Positions 15,589 to 21,712 of a DNA stretch of 21,712 bases are shown here, in pieces. How positions within the stretch are numbered: position 1 is the first letter of the stretch; each line of letters starts with the position of its first letter. The DNA is from CAZUDI01 sp964618975 (lineage in GTDB: Bacteria > Desulfobacterota > Desulfomonilia > UBA1062). The stretch is from the NCBI GenBank assembly GCA_964618975.1, contig CAZUDI010000064.1, positions 1 to 21,712 of the forward strand, written 5' to 3'. The notes under the pieces were generated by a model. It saw nothing but the letters and a program-made list of their open reading frames with translations. It had not been told where the DNA came from and ran no database searches. The position numbers and the translations under genes were made by a program.

Positions 15589-16007
15589 TGAGCGAGATGG
15601 AAAACACCGTCTGTGGCGTGATCGAGGGCCTTGAGGGACGTACGGTGCGCGTGCGGGTAGAGCGCAAGGCGGCCTGCGAGGGCTGCCAGGCCACCGAGGT
15701 GTGCCACGCCCTGGCCCGCTCCAGCATGCTCTTTTCCCTGCCCCGGCCCGCGGGGCCGCTCCAGGTGGGCGACCGGGCCGTCATCGCCCTGGGCAGCGCC
15801 TCGCTGATCAAGGCCTGCGCCATCGCCTTCATGATCCCGGTAGCCTTCATCGTGACCGCCCTGGCCCTTATCCGCGCCTTGGGATTCGATGTGGACATCC
15901 AGACCGTAGGCGCTTTGATCGCCTTGATCGCCAGCCTGCTGGTGGTCCGCAGGCTCGGCCGCTCCATCGAGAGCCCCCGCATCATCGAGGTGATTCATGA
16001 AGGATAA
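15588..16007 (+). CDS. rseC: RseC/MucC-family membrane protein (SoxR-reducing system)
   Basis: Protein of 139 residues starting MSEMENTVCGVIEGLEG. The small N-terminal domain holds a cysteine cluster, CEGCQATEVC (C-X2-C-X5-C), followed by two membrane segments at about residues 75-98 and 105-122, the RseC layout. RseC proteins are linked to redox-dependent control (reduction of SoxR; modulation of RseA/sigma-E in E. coli) together with the Rnf complex. Neither partner is seen here. It overlaps ptsI by 1 nt and smpB by 11 nt, so it is embedded in the operon; the context says nothing specific about its role. Confidence 0.87.
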   Translation: MSEMENTVCGVIEGLEGRTVRVRVERKAACEGCQATEVCHALARSSMLFSLPRPAGPLQVGDRAVIALGSASLIKACAIAFMIPVAFIVTALALIRALGFDVDIQTVGALIALIASLLVVRRLGRSIESPRIIEVIHEG

Positions 16008-16461
16008 GACGTCTCACAGGGACCTGTGCGTCAACCGCAAGGCGCGCCATAACTACGAGATCCTCGAGACCCTGGAGGCGGGCATCGTCCTGACAGGCCC
16101 CGAGGTGAAGTCCCTGCGCAACGCCGCCGCCAACCTCAAGGACAGCTTCGCCCAGATCAGGGGCAGCGAGATCTTCCTGCACAACCTCCACATCAGCCCC
16201 TACGCCCAGGCCTCGCTGCGCAACACCGACCCCACGCGCATCCGCAAGCTGCTGCTGCACAAGCGCGAGATCATGCGGCTCTCCAGCAAGGTCAAGGAGA
16301 AGGGCCTGACCATCATCCCCTTGAGCATCTATCTCTCCGGCAGCCTCATCAAGGTGAACCTTGGCCTGGCCAAGGGCCGCAAGACCCACGACAAGAAGGA
16401 GGTCCTGCGCGAACGGGACGTCAAGCGGGAGGTCGCCCGGGAGGTCAAATCGTGGCGCTGA
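15997..16461 (+). CDS. smpB: SmpB, tmRNA-binding protein
   Basis: Protein of 154 residues, the family norm. It brings tmRNA to stalled ribosomes for trans-translation. NRKARHNYEILETLEAGIVL and TGPEVKSLR near the N-terminus, the LHISPY stretch and the lysine/arginine-rich C-terminal tail (KGRKTHDKKEVLRERDVKRE) are characteristic. The ATG has GAGG 6 nt upstream. It starts 11 nt inside rseC and ends 10 nt inside tldD. No tmRNA gene is visible in the window. Confidence 0.97.
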   Translation: MKDKTSHRDLCVNRKARHNYEILETLEAGIVLTGPEVKSLRNAAANLKDSFAQIRGSEIFLHNLHISPYAQASLRNTDPTRIRKLLLHKREIMRLSSKVKEKGLTIIPLSIYLSGSLIKVNLGLAKGRKTHDKKEVLRERDVKREVAREVKSWR

Positions 16462-17828
16462 CAAGCGGCATCGACGTGGACGGCCTGCTTAAGAACGCCC
16501 TGGCCCGCGGCGGGGATTTCGCCGAACTATTCATCGAACGTACCCGCAGCACCGCCATCACCTCCGAAGCGCGCCGTATCGAGAGCTTCCTTTCCCACGA
16601 CGAGTTCGGGGTGGGCCTGCGCGTGGTGCTGGGCGACATGTCGGCCTATGCCTACACCAATGATCCAGACGCCCTGGGCGACCTGCCTCAGAGCGTGGCG
16701 GCCGCCATGCGCGAGGGGCAGGGCACCGCCGTCCGGGCGCTGGAGGCCCGGCCCGCGCGTTCGTTCGCGTGCTGCCTCAGGGAGGGATCGGCCGCGGACA
16801 AGATCGCCCTGATGCGGCGCGCCGAAGAGGTGGCCTGGGGCCATGACCCCGCGGTCAGGCAGGTCAAGGTGATCTATGGGGAGTCCCTCCGCCAGGTCAG
16901 CGTGGCCAACTCCCTGGGCTTCCAGGCCGGAGACGCGAGACGCTCCCTCATATTCGCCGTCAGGTGCGTGGCCGCACGGGATGATCACGTGGAGACCGGC
17001 TACGAGCCTGTGGGCGGCAGCCGTGGCCTCGAACTCCTCGAGGAGACCCCCCCCGAGGAGGTAGCCCGACGCGCGGTGAAACGCGCCCTGAGGTGCCTGA
17101 GCGCCCCCCAGGCACCGGCGGGGCGCATGCCGGTAGTGCTCTCCAGCGAGGCCGGCGGCACCATGGTCCACGAGGCCATCGGCCACGGTCTGGAGGCGGA
17201 CCTGGCCGGGGCGGGGCTGTCGGTCTATTCCGGCCGTATCGGTGAACAGGTGGCATCCAAGGCCGTAACCGTCATCGACGACGCCACCCTGCCGGGGCGG
17301 CGCGGGAGCCTGGGCTGCGACGACGAGGGCACCCCCGCCGGCAGGACCGTGCTGGTGGAGCGCGGCATCCTGCGCGCCTATCTCACGGACCTCATCACCT
17401 CCCGCACCTACGGTCTGCCCCTGACGGGTAACGGAAGGCGGGCCTCCTTCCGCCACCGACCCCTTCCCCGTATGACCAACACCCTCATCCAGCCCGGTGA
17501 ACTTTCACCCTCAGAGATTATCGCGCGCGTGGAGCGCGGCCTCCTGGTCAAGCGCATGGGCGGCGGGCAGGTGAACACGGTCAACGGGGACTTCGTCTTC
17601 GAGATCTCCGAGGGCTACCTGATCGAGAAGGGGGCCGTGGCCCATCCCATCCGCGGCGCCACCCTGGTGGGTAACGGACCGAAGGTGCTTACTTCCATCG
17701 AGCACATCGCAAACGATCTGGGTTTCGGGCTGGGCACCTGCGGCAAGGACGGCCAGGGCGTGGCCGTTTCCGACGCCCAGCCCACCCTGCTGATCCCGGA
17801 GATCACCATCGGGGGCCGCATCAAATGA
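16452..17828 (+). CDS. tldD: TldD-type metalloprotease (TldD/PmbA family)
   Basis: Protein of 458 residues from a GTG start with GGGAGG about 7 nt upstream, overlapping smpB by 10 nt. TldD is the zinc-bearing partner of the TldD/TldE protease, which degrades unfolded peptides and matures some peptide antibiotics and toxins. The zinc motif HEAIGH lies at residues 240-245, followed by GLEADL. Further marks are RRGSLGCDDEGTP, PLTGNGRRASF, MTNT, GGGQV, and CGKDGQGVAVSDAQPTL near the C-terminus. The HExxxH motif points to TldD and not TldE/PmbA, which lacks it. The partner gene is not in the window. Confidence 0.93.
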   Translation: MALTSGIDVDGLLKNALARGGDFAELFIERTRSTAITSEARRIESFLSHDEFGVGLRVVLGDMSAYAYTNDPDALGDLPQSVAAAMREGQGTAVRALEARPARSFACCLREGSAADKIALMRRAEEVAWGHDPAVRQVKVIYGESLRQVSVANSLGFQAGDARRSLIFAVRCVAARDDHVETGYEPVGGSRGLELLEETPPEEVARRAVKRALRCLSAPQAPAGRMPVVLSSEAGGTMVHEAIGHGLEADLAGAGLSVYSGRIGEQVASKAVTVIDDATLPGRRGSLGCDDEGTPAGRTVLVERGILRAYLTDLITSRTYGLPLTGNGRRASFRHRPLPRMTNTLIQPGELSPSEIIARVERGLLVKRMGGGQVNTVNGDFVFEISEGYLIEKGAVAHPIRGATLVGNGPKVLTSIEHIANDLGFGLGTCGKDGQGVAVSDAQPTLLIPEITIGGRIK

Positions 17829-17868
17829 TCGCCCCCCGTTGATAAAGACGCCCAAGGAGGTTTAGGCC

Positions 17869-18753
17869 ATGCAACATCATCACCCGACATTCAGGTTTGT
17901 GGCGACGCTCCTGGCCTTTCTGGCCGTAGCGGGGTGCGCCTTTGTCAGCGTGGACGTGGCCAGTCTCATGCAGGTGCCCGAGCTTCAGGAGCGTGTCCTT
18001 CACCGCGGCACCCGCGACAAGCTCCTGGTGGTGGAGATCCTGGGCCCCATCAGCACCACCAGTCTGCGCAGCGGGCTCATGCCCAGGCAGGGCACCCTGG
18101 AACGCCTTGATGCCGTGCTCACAAAGGCGGACCGCGACAAAAACATCCAGGGCCTCATCCTGAAGATCGACTCGCCCGGCGGCGGTTATGCCGCATCGGA
18201 TCTGGCCTACCGCCGCATCCAGGAATACAAGGCCGGGCATCACACGCCCGTGGTGGCCTGCATCACCGGCCAGGGCACCTCGGGGGCCTATCTGGTGGCG
18301 CTTTCCGCCGACACCATCGTGGCCCTGCCCAGTGCGGTGGTGGGCAATGTGGGGGTGATCCTGCCCTCAATCAGCCTCGAGGGCCTGCTCGACAAACTCG
18401 GGATCGCCAATCAGAGCATCAAGTCCGGCACGCTCAAGGATGCGGGCAATCCCCTGCGCGACATGAACGCGGCCGATCGCCAGGTCCTCGAGGACATCGT
18501 CATGGAATTTTCCCGCACCTTCCTCGACCTGGTCGCGCTCACACGCAACGTAAGCGCCGAGGAGCTCGCCGTCATCGCCGACGGCCGGGTGATGAGCGCC
18601 TCCACGGCCAAGGGGCTGCACCTGATCGACGAAACCGGCTACTACGAGACGGCGCTTAAGGCGGCAACAAAGCTGGGCCGGCTCGAGGACCCCACGGTGA
18701 TTGTCTACCGCCGTCGGGGAGAGAACCAGGGCGGCTTCTATTCATGGCCCTGA
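17869..18753 (+). CDS. sppA: SppA-type signal peptide peptidase, predicted lipoprotein
   Basis: Protein of 294 residues, the short SppA form with one protease domain. A strong AAGGAGG lies about 9 nt before the ATG. The N-terminus is a lipoprotein signal (FVATLLAFLAVAGC) with a good lipobox, VAGC, so it is predicted to be lipidated at Cys23 and anchored in a membrane facing the periplasm. The catalytic serine is in GTSGAYL (Ser138) and the catalytic lysine in SGTLKDAG (Lys190), the Ser-Lys pair of the family; KIDSPGG and VVGNVGVI are also typical. SppA clears cleaved signal peptides from the membrane. It follows tldD after 40 nt and overlaps the next gene by 10 nt. Confidence 0.92.
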   Translation: MQHHHPTFRFVATLLAFLAVAGCAFVSVDVASLMQVPELQERVLHRGTRDKLLVVEILGPISTTSLRSGLMPRQGTLERLDAVLTKADRDKNIQGLILKIDSPGGGYAASDLAYRRIQEYKAGHHTPVVACITGQGTSGAYLVALSADTIVALPSAVVGNVGVILPSISLEGLLDKLGIANQSIKSGTLKDAGNPLRDMNAADRQVLEDIVMEFSRTFLDLVALTRNVSAEELAVIADGRVMSASTAKGLHLIDETGYYETALKAATKLGRLEDPTVIVYRRRGENQGGFYSWP

Positions 18754-19310
18754 GGGCCAACACCCGCACCACGACCCTGGCGCTCTTCATCGCCATGGCC
18801 GTGGCCCTGCACTGGGTCGAGTCGTTCCTGCCCTCGCCTTTACCCTTTCTGCGTCTGGGCCTGGCCAACATCCTCACCCTGTGCGCCCTGTACCTCTTCG
18901 GGGGCCCAGCCGCCCTGGTGGTGACGCTCAGCCGGGTGGTCATCGGCTGCCTCATGGCGGGCAGCCTCTTTACACCCGCCTTTTTCTTCGCCCTGGGCGG
19001 CGGACTCGCCTCTGCCCTCGTCATGTGGGCCCTGCCCAAGGGCGTCTTCTCCCCTATCGGGGTGAGCATCGCCGGGGCCTGCGCCCACATGGCCACCCAG
19101 CTCCTGCTGGCCGCCTTCCTGATCAGACATGTCTCCCTCCTTAAGGTTCTGCCCCTCTTCCTGCTCGTCTCGGTAATAACCGGCATCCTCAACGGATACT
19201 GTGCGCGGCTGATCATGAGCGTCTTCCGCGTGCGCCGGATTGCGTCCGTCTCCGGGCAGCCCCCCGCGGCCCGGGTGATGGGGTCGTCTCCCTCCCCCGC
19301 GGACGAATGA
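18744..19310 (+). CDS. Gx transporter / heptaprenyl diphosphate synthase component I family membrane protein
   Basis: Protein of 188 residues, mostly hydrophobic with about five membrane segments. FLRLGLANILTLCALYLFG, SRVVIGCLMAGSLFTPAF and FFALGGGLASALVM match the family called heptaprenyl diphosphate synthase component I or Gx transporter. The enzyme name comes from an early assignment; the membrane layout fits a small transporter related to ECF S components, substrate unknown. A polar, proline-rich tail of about 25 residues ends the protein. The ATG lies 10 nt inside the sppA stop, so it is translated with sppA and probably closes the operon. Confidence 0.82.
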   Translation: MALRANTRTTTLALFIAMAVALHWVESFLPSPLPFLRLGLANILTLCALYLFGGPAALVVTLSRVVIGCLMAGSLFTPAFFFALGGGLASALVMWALPKGVFSPIGVSIAGACAHMATQLLLAAFLIRHVSLLKVLPLFLLVSVITGILNGYCARLIMSVFRVRRIASVSGQPPAARVMGSSPSPADE

Positions 19311-19354
19311 CCCCTGCGGTGGCCTGAGTTGGTCCCTGGCATTTTTCATCTCAA

Positions 19355-19360
19355 TATAAT
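19355..19360 (+). promoter_or_regulatory. Promoter candidate (-10 TATAAT) for the cheD-HDOD gene
   Basis: A perfect TATAAT lies 26 nt before the ATG at 19386, in the 75-nt gap after the Gx transporter gene. The best -35 (TTGGTC, 19329-19334) would need a 20-bp spacer, so the promoter is weak or regulated if real. Confidence 0.38.
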
Positions 19361-19385
19361 CCCGCCAGCGATCGATAAGAGACGT

Positions 19386-20723
19386 ATGCAAGTCCCGCTC
19401 AAGATGCCGATCGCGAGTCACGACATCATCGTCCCCACCGGGGGCTTCGAGATCCGCTCCAGCGGGCTCCTGAAGGCCTGTCTGGGCTCGTGTGTGGGCC
19501 TGGCGCTGCATGACCGCCGGCAGCGCCGCGGCGGTCTGCTGCATCTACTCCTGCCGGAACCCATCTGCGACATCCCCGAGACGCACCTGAGCTACTATGC
19601 CAGCACCGGGGTACCTCTGGCCATCCAGGCCCTGCAGGACCTGGGCTCCGAGCGTGCCGACCTTAAGGCCTTCATCGCCGGCGGCGCCCTGGTGGATCCC
19701 ATGACCCCCGAGGACATAAGCCTCAACATCGGGGAACGCACCCTGGAGATCACCCTCAAGATTCTGAGCTATTACGACATTCCCATCCAGCGCATCGAGG
19801 CCAGCGGGGTGACCCCCTGCCTGTTGAGCTTTCGCGCCGACACGGGGGCCTGCACGGTCAAACCCCTCCTGAATGAGCCCCGCGGAAACAATGCATCCAT
19901 CGTACGCCCGGGACCGGACGAGCTCGATCACATCATCGAGAACGTGCTGCCCGTGCCTCAGGAGGCCCTGAAGGTCTCGCGCATGCTCGCCAGCCAGGAG
20001 AGCGACATCTCGCAGATCGCCCGCGCGATCATGAAGGACCAGGTCCTCTCGGCGCGCGTACTGAGACTGTGCAATTCCTCCTACATCAGCCCGTGCCGCC
20101 AGATCACCTCCATCGAGCAGGCCGTCATCCACCTGGGCAACAGCCTCCTGCTGCAGCTCATCATTACCGCGCAGACCGAGCAGTTTCTGTCGCATTACGG
20201 CAAAGGATATTCTCTCAGCCGGGGCGGCCTGTACTTCCACGCGCTCGGCACGGCGCGTCTGTGCGAGCTTGTCGCCCGCAAGAACGGGCGCGTGCGGGCG
20301 GACATCGCCTATGCCGCAGGGCTGATCCACGACATCGGCAAGGTGGTGCTCGATCAGTACATCGACAAGGCCCATCCCCTCTTCTACCGCATGATCATAG
20401 AGGAACAGAAGGACTCCTGCCGCATCGAGGAGGAGCTGCTCGGCATGGATCACGCCCGGGCCGGGCTGCTCCTGGCCGAGCGCTGGAACCTGCCGGACAT
20501 GCTGCGCGAGGTCATCGCCTGCCACCATTTCCCGCAGCGTGCGGCCGCGCATCCCGAGCTGGTGCACCTGGTGTATGTCTGCGACGTGCTCATCAACCGC
20601 TTCCACGCGGGCTATGAGGCGGAACACATGCAGACCGCGGCCCTCGAGGAGAGCCTGCGTCTCATCGCACCCAACCCGGAGGAGATCTTCGCTCTCCTGC
20701 CGAAGGTGAACCTCTTCGACTAG
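19386..20723 (+). CDS. CheD-HDOD fusion protein
   Basis: Protein of 445 residues from the ATG at 19386; a TTG 57 nt upstream is possible but adds sequence unlike CheD and would span the -10 box. Residues about 1-165 are CheD-like: CLGSCVGLALHD carries the catalytic cysteine (Cys36) and GGLLHLLLPEP the histidine (His53). The threonine usual in proteobacterial KTLLGSC is replaced here (KACLGSC). CheD deamidates glutamines of chemoreceptors and binds CheC. From about residue 187 an HDOD domain follows (LPVPQEALKVSRML, IMKDQVLSARVLRLCNSSY, QAVIHLGN) with an intact HD pair in HDIGK (His315-Asp316). HDOD domains occur in signalling proteins, often without hydrolase activity. No chemotaxis gene is nearby. 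The fusion suggests that protein modification or binding is coupled to a regulatory output. Confidence 0.87.
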   Translation: MQVPLKMPIASHDIIVPTGGFEIRSSGLLKACLGSCVGLALHDRRQRRGGLLHLLLPEPICDIPETHLSYYASTGVPLAIQALQDLGSERADLKAFIAGGALVDPMTPEDISLNIGERTLEITLKILSYYDIPIQRIEASGVTPCLLSFRADTGACTVKPLLNEPRGNNASIVRPGPDELDHIIENVLPVPQEALKVSRMLASQESDISQIARAIMKDQVLSARVLRLCNSSYISPCRQITSIEQAVIHLGNSLLLQLIITAQTEQFLSHYGKGYSLSRGGLYFHALGTARLCELVARKNGRVRADIAYAAGLIHDIGKVVLDQYIDKAHPLFYRMIIEEQKDSCRIEEELLGMDHARAGLLLAERWNLPDMLREVIACHHFPQRAAAHPELVHLVYVCDVLINRFHAGYEAEHMQTAALEESLRLIAPNPEEIFALLPKVNLFD

Positions 20724-20737
20724 CCCCGACACAAACG

Positions 20738-20751
20738 GTGATCTTGATCAA
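20738..20751. promoter_or_regulatory. FNR-like site (GTGAT-CTTG-ATCAA)
   Basis: Nine of ten bases match the FNR consensus TTGAT-N4-ATCAA. It lies 15 nt after the cheD-HDOD stop and about 150 bp upstream of the -35 box before the TrpR-like gene, far for direct FNR activation. It partly overlaps the next hairpin, so the match could be accidental. Confidence 0.3.
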
Positions 20752-20768
20752 GGGCTGTCCTGCCCTTG
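20749..20768. terminator. Hairpin after cheD-HDOD, possible weak terminator
   Basis: CAAGGGC and GCCCTTG form a perfect 7-bp stem with a 6-nt loop, 26 nt after the stop codon. No T run follows on the plus strand, so intrinsic termination is uncertain; it may instead protect the mRNA end. Confidence 0.35.
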
Positions 20769-20884
20769 CTGCGGTCGCAAAGTCCACGTCATTCGCTCCC
20801 GCAAAACATGCGGATGAACTCGCCCTGCCCCCCTCAATAGCCGACTGTCGGGGGAGTGAAATCCCGAGCGACTAAAATCTCCTA

Positions 20885-20913
20885 TTGACAAGAGGTGTTG
20901 CCCTGTGTTTCTA
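20885..20913 (+). promoter_or_regulatory. Promoter candidate upstream of the TrpR-like gene
   Basis: A perfect -35 box TTGACA (20885-20890) is followed after 17 bp by TTTCTA (20908-20913), a weak -10. The -10 lies inside the palindrome at 20906-20925, so a bound repressor would block it. Confidence 0.5.
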
Positions 20914-20925
20914 CTTATAGAAACA
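20906..20925. promoter_or_regulatory. Perfect 8-4-8 palindrome, operator candidate for the TrpR-like regulator
   Basis: TGTTTCTACTTATAGAAACA has two perfect 8-bp arms around CTTA. Its total length of 20 bp equals that of the E. coli trp operator, though half-site sequence and spacing differ. It covers the -10 region of the promoter that would transcribe the TrpR-like gene and trpB2, the arrangement expected for autorepression. Confidence 0.55.
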
Positions 20926-20926
20926 T

Positions 20927-21003
20927 CCATGGGCATGAATCCCTGCCAAACCCTGGACCCGTGTTCCAGCCTTGAGAAGGCAAGGGAATCAAACCCATGG
21001 TGA
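20927..21003 (+). promoter_or_regulatory. Structured leader with a short ORF ending in Trp-stop
   Basis: An outer 7-bp stem, CCATGGG (20927-20933) with CCCATGG (20994-21000), encloses two small hairpins: CTGGA/TCCAG with a 7-nt loop (20953-20969) and GCCTT/AAGGC with a 3-nt loop (20969-20981). The same stretch holds a 24-codon ORF, ATG at 20929 to TGA at 21003, beginning MGMNPCQT and ending ESNPW-stop. Its single Trp codon sits directly before the stop and inside the outer stem, so a ribosome reaching it would open the structure. No good ribosome binding site precedes the ATG. An attenuator is a hypothesis only. Confidence 0.3.
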
Positions 21004-21030
21004 TTAGGACACACCTTTTGAGGGAGTGCA

Positions 21031-21324
21031 GTGAGGGAGGACATCAATATTGACGAACTGGCCGGCATCCTGAGCCGCAGCGACGCCCCCCGCTCAGGCT
21101 CCGGTTCCTCAGGGTTCGCCCCGGCCGAGATCAGGGCCCTGAGATGGGAGCGCCTGAGGCTCCTCGACCACAGGGTTCATCTCCGCCAGATAGCCAGGGA
21201 CTCCGGCATCAGCCTGTGCAAAATCACCTCCGGTGCGCGCGAACTCAAACGCACAGGCAGCACCACCCGGCACATCCTCACCCCTTACCACAACGCGCAG
21301 GCGCCTGAGGGGCCTGCGCGATAA
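21031..21324 (+). CDS. TrpR-family transcriptional regulator
   Basis: Protein of 97 residues from a GTG start with GAGGGAG about 5 nt upstream. The middle, HLRQIARDSGISLCKITSGARELKR, lines up with the helix-turn-helix of E. coli TrpR ([20 protein letters not shown] and the following SLK), and the preceding AEIRALRWERLRLLDHRV with the helix before it. The family comprises small dimeric repressors that in the case of TrpR bind tryptophan. A TrpB2 gene follows after 21 nt, supporting tryptophan control. An 18-residue Ser/Gly/Ala/Pro-rich stretch lies near the N-terminus. The assignment to the TrpR fold is good; the ligand is inferred. Confidence 0.78.
   Translation: MREDINIDELAGILSRSDAPRSGSGSSGFAPAEIRALRWERLRLLDHRVHLRQIARDSGISLCKITSGARELKRTGSTTRHILTPYHNAQAPEGPAR
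21294..21320. repeat. 9-bp perfect hairpin at the end of the TrpR-like gene
   Basis: CGCGCAGGC (21294-21302) and GCCTGCGCG (21312-21320) form a 9-bp stem with a 9-nt loop, covering the last codons of the regulator gene. No T run follows, so it is not a normal terminator. It could affect translation or mRNA stability between the two genes. Confidence 0.45.
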
Positions 21325-21345
21325 ATCAACCACGGGAGGGAATAC

Positions 21346-21657
21346 ATGCACACGAAGATCCTGTTGAATGAAGACGAGATCCCCAGGCAGTGGTACAACC
21401 TGGCGGCGGACCTGCCCACACCCATGCAGCCGCCGCTGGGCCCGGACGGCAACCCCATCCGGGCCGAGGACCTCGCACCGGTCTTTCCCATGAACCTCAT
21501 CGAGCAGGAGGTCTCACAGGAGCGTTGGATCGACATCCCGGAGGGCATCCTGGAGATCCTCTACCGCTGGCGCCCGGCCCCCCTGCGCCGCGCCCGCGCC
21601 CTCGAACAGGCCCTGGGCACCCCGGCACGCATCTACTACAAGGACGCGGGCACCTCG
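21346..21657 (+). CDS. trpB: Tryptophan synthase beta chain, TrpB2 type (5' part only, apparently interrupted)
   Basis: The ATG has GGGAGG 6 nt upstream. The 104 codons read from it begin MHTKILLNEDEIPRQWYNLA and continue with PPLGPDGNPI, LAPVFPMNLIEQEVSQERWI, DIPEGILEILYRWRPAPLRR and ARIYYKDAGTS, which match the start of the long TrpB2 form. TrpB makes tryptophan from indole and serine using pyridoxal phosphate; TrpB2 is usually about 450 residues. After GTS the family continues PAGSHKPNTA with the cofactor-binding lysine. Here the sequence changes to unrelated residues although the frame stays open to the window end. The PLP lysine and the rest of the protein are therefore absent from what can be seen. 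Either an insertion or an assembly junction lies at about 21657. Confidence 0.82.
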
Positions 21658-21712
21658 GCAGTTGTTGCCATTTACTCTTGCACTTGTATCATCGATCTGC
21701 TGATAAGTTGTA
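21658..21712. other. Foreign-looking sequence interrupting trpB2 (possible IS end or contig junction)
   Basis: The last 55 nt are clearly less GC-rich than everything before and do not continue TrpB2. They begin GGCAGTTGTTGCC, with GGCA and TGCC as a small inverted pair. On the minus strand one frame ends in a TAA at about 21671-21673, close to the boundary, as transposase genes often do near an IS end. Too little sequence is present to name a family. Confidence 0.35.

Noticed and set aside
19352..19378. Sigma-28 (flagellar) promoter before cheD-HDOD, suggested by ATCGATAA
   Set aside because: No TAAA box at the proper spacing, and the -10 match is only partial.
20927..21000. Possible tRNA: 74 nt, 7-bp end stem and a 5-bp stem with 7-nt loop starting at position 27
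   Set aside because: No T arm or D arm can be formed, the base before the supposed anticodon is C instead of T, and there is no T-loop consensus on either strand. The geometry appears accidental.

Overview
The window is GC-rich DNA from a Gram-negative bacterium. It encodes a lipoprotein-type SppA, RseC, a sigma-54-like promoter and a mannose-family PTS remnant beside HPr and EI. The mix (PTS genes without sugar genes, HDOD proteins, a TrpR-type regulator with TrpB2, an NRPS) suggests Desulfobacterota, Nitrospirota or a neighbouring phylum. That placement is inference; no marker here fixes it.

Left half (1-11626, minus strand): a nonribosomal lipopeptide synthetase locus. The first gene (about 3,497 residues) reads AL/FAAL - AL/FAAL - AL/FAAL - carrier - condensation - adenylation - carrier - epimerization. 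Three complete acyl-AMP ligase domains in a row, all with intact catalytic motifs, feed a single following carrier domain. This is the most unusual feature of the window. The second gene starts 59 nt downstream with a condensation domain and runs off the left edge. The two proteins end and start with sequences resembling a donor/acceptor COM-domain pair. The inferred product is an N-acylated peptide whose first residue is D-configured.

Divergent intergenic region (11627-12113): it holds a -24/-12 (sigma-54-like) promoter candidate for the NRPS, two 14-bp dyads of the form TGAAA-N4-TTTCA whose centres lie 21 bp apart about 150 bp upstream, two adjacent perfect GC-rich hairpins, and an extended -10 promoter candidate facing the other way.

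Right half, plus strand (12114-19310): endonuclease III, then a tightly packed run of PTS EIID, HPr, EI, RseC, SmpB and TldD in which each gene from EIID on overlaps the next. SppA and a Gx-transporter (heptaprenyl-diphosphate synthase component I family) follow and also overlap. EIID has no EIIA/EIIB/EIIC partner in the window, so the PTS here is incomplete and may be regulatory. A CheD-HDOD fusion protein (19386-20723) follows with its own possible promoter.

Right end (20724-21712): a 307-nt intergenic region carries an FNR-like site, a hairpin, a consensus -35 box, a perfect 8-4-8 palindrome over the promoter, and a foldable leader that also encodes a short ORF ending in Trp-stop. It leads into a TrpR-family regulator and the start of a TrpB2-type tryptophan synthase beta chain. 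The trpB2 homology stops abruptly after about 104 codons, where base composition also changes. This looks like an insertion or an assembly junction just before the window ends.
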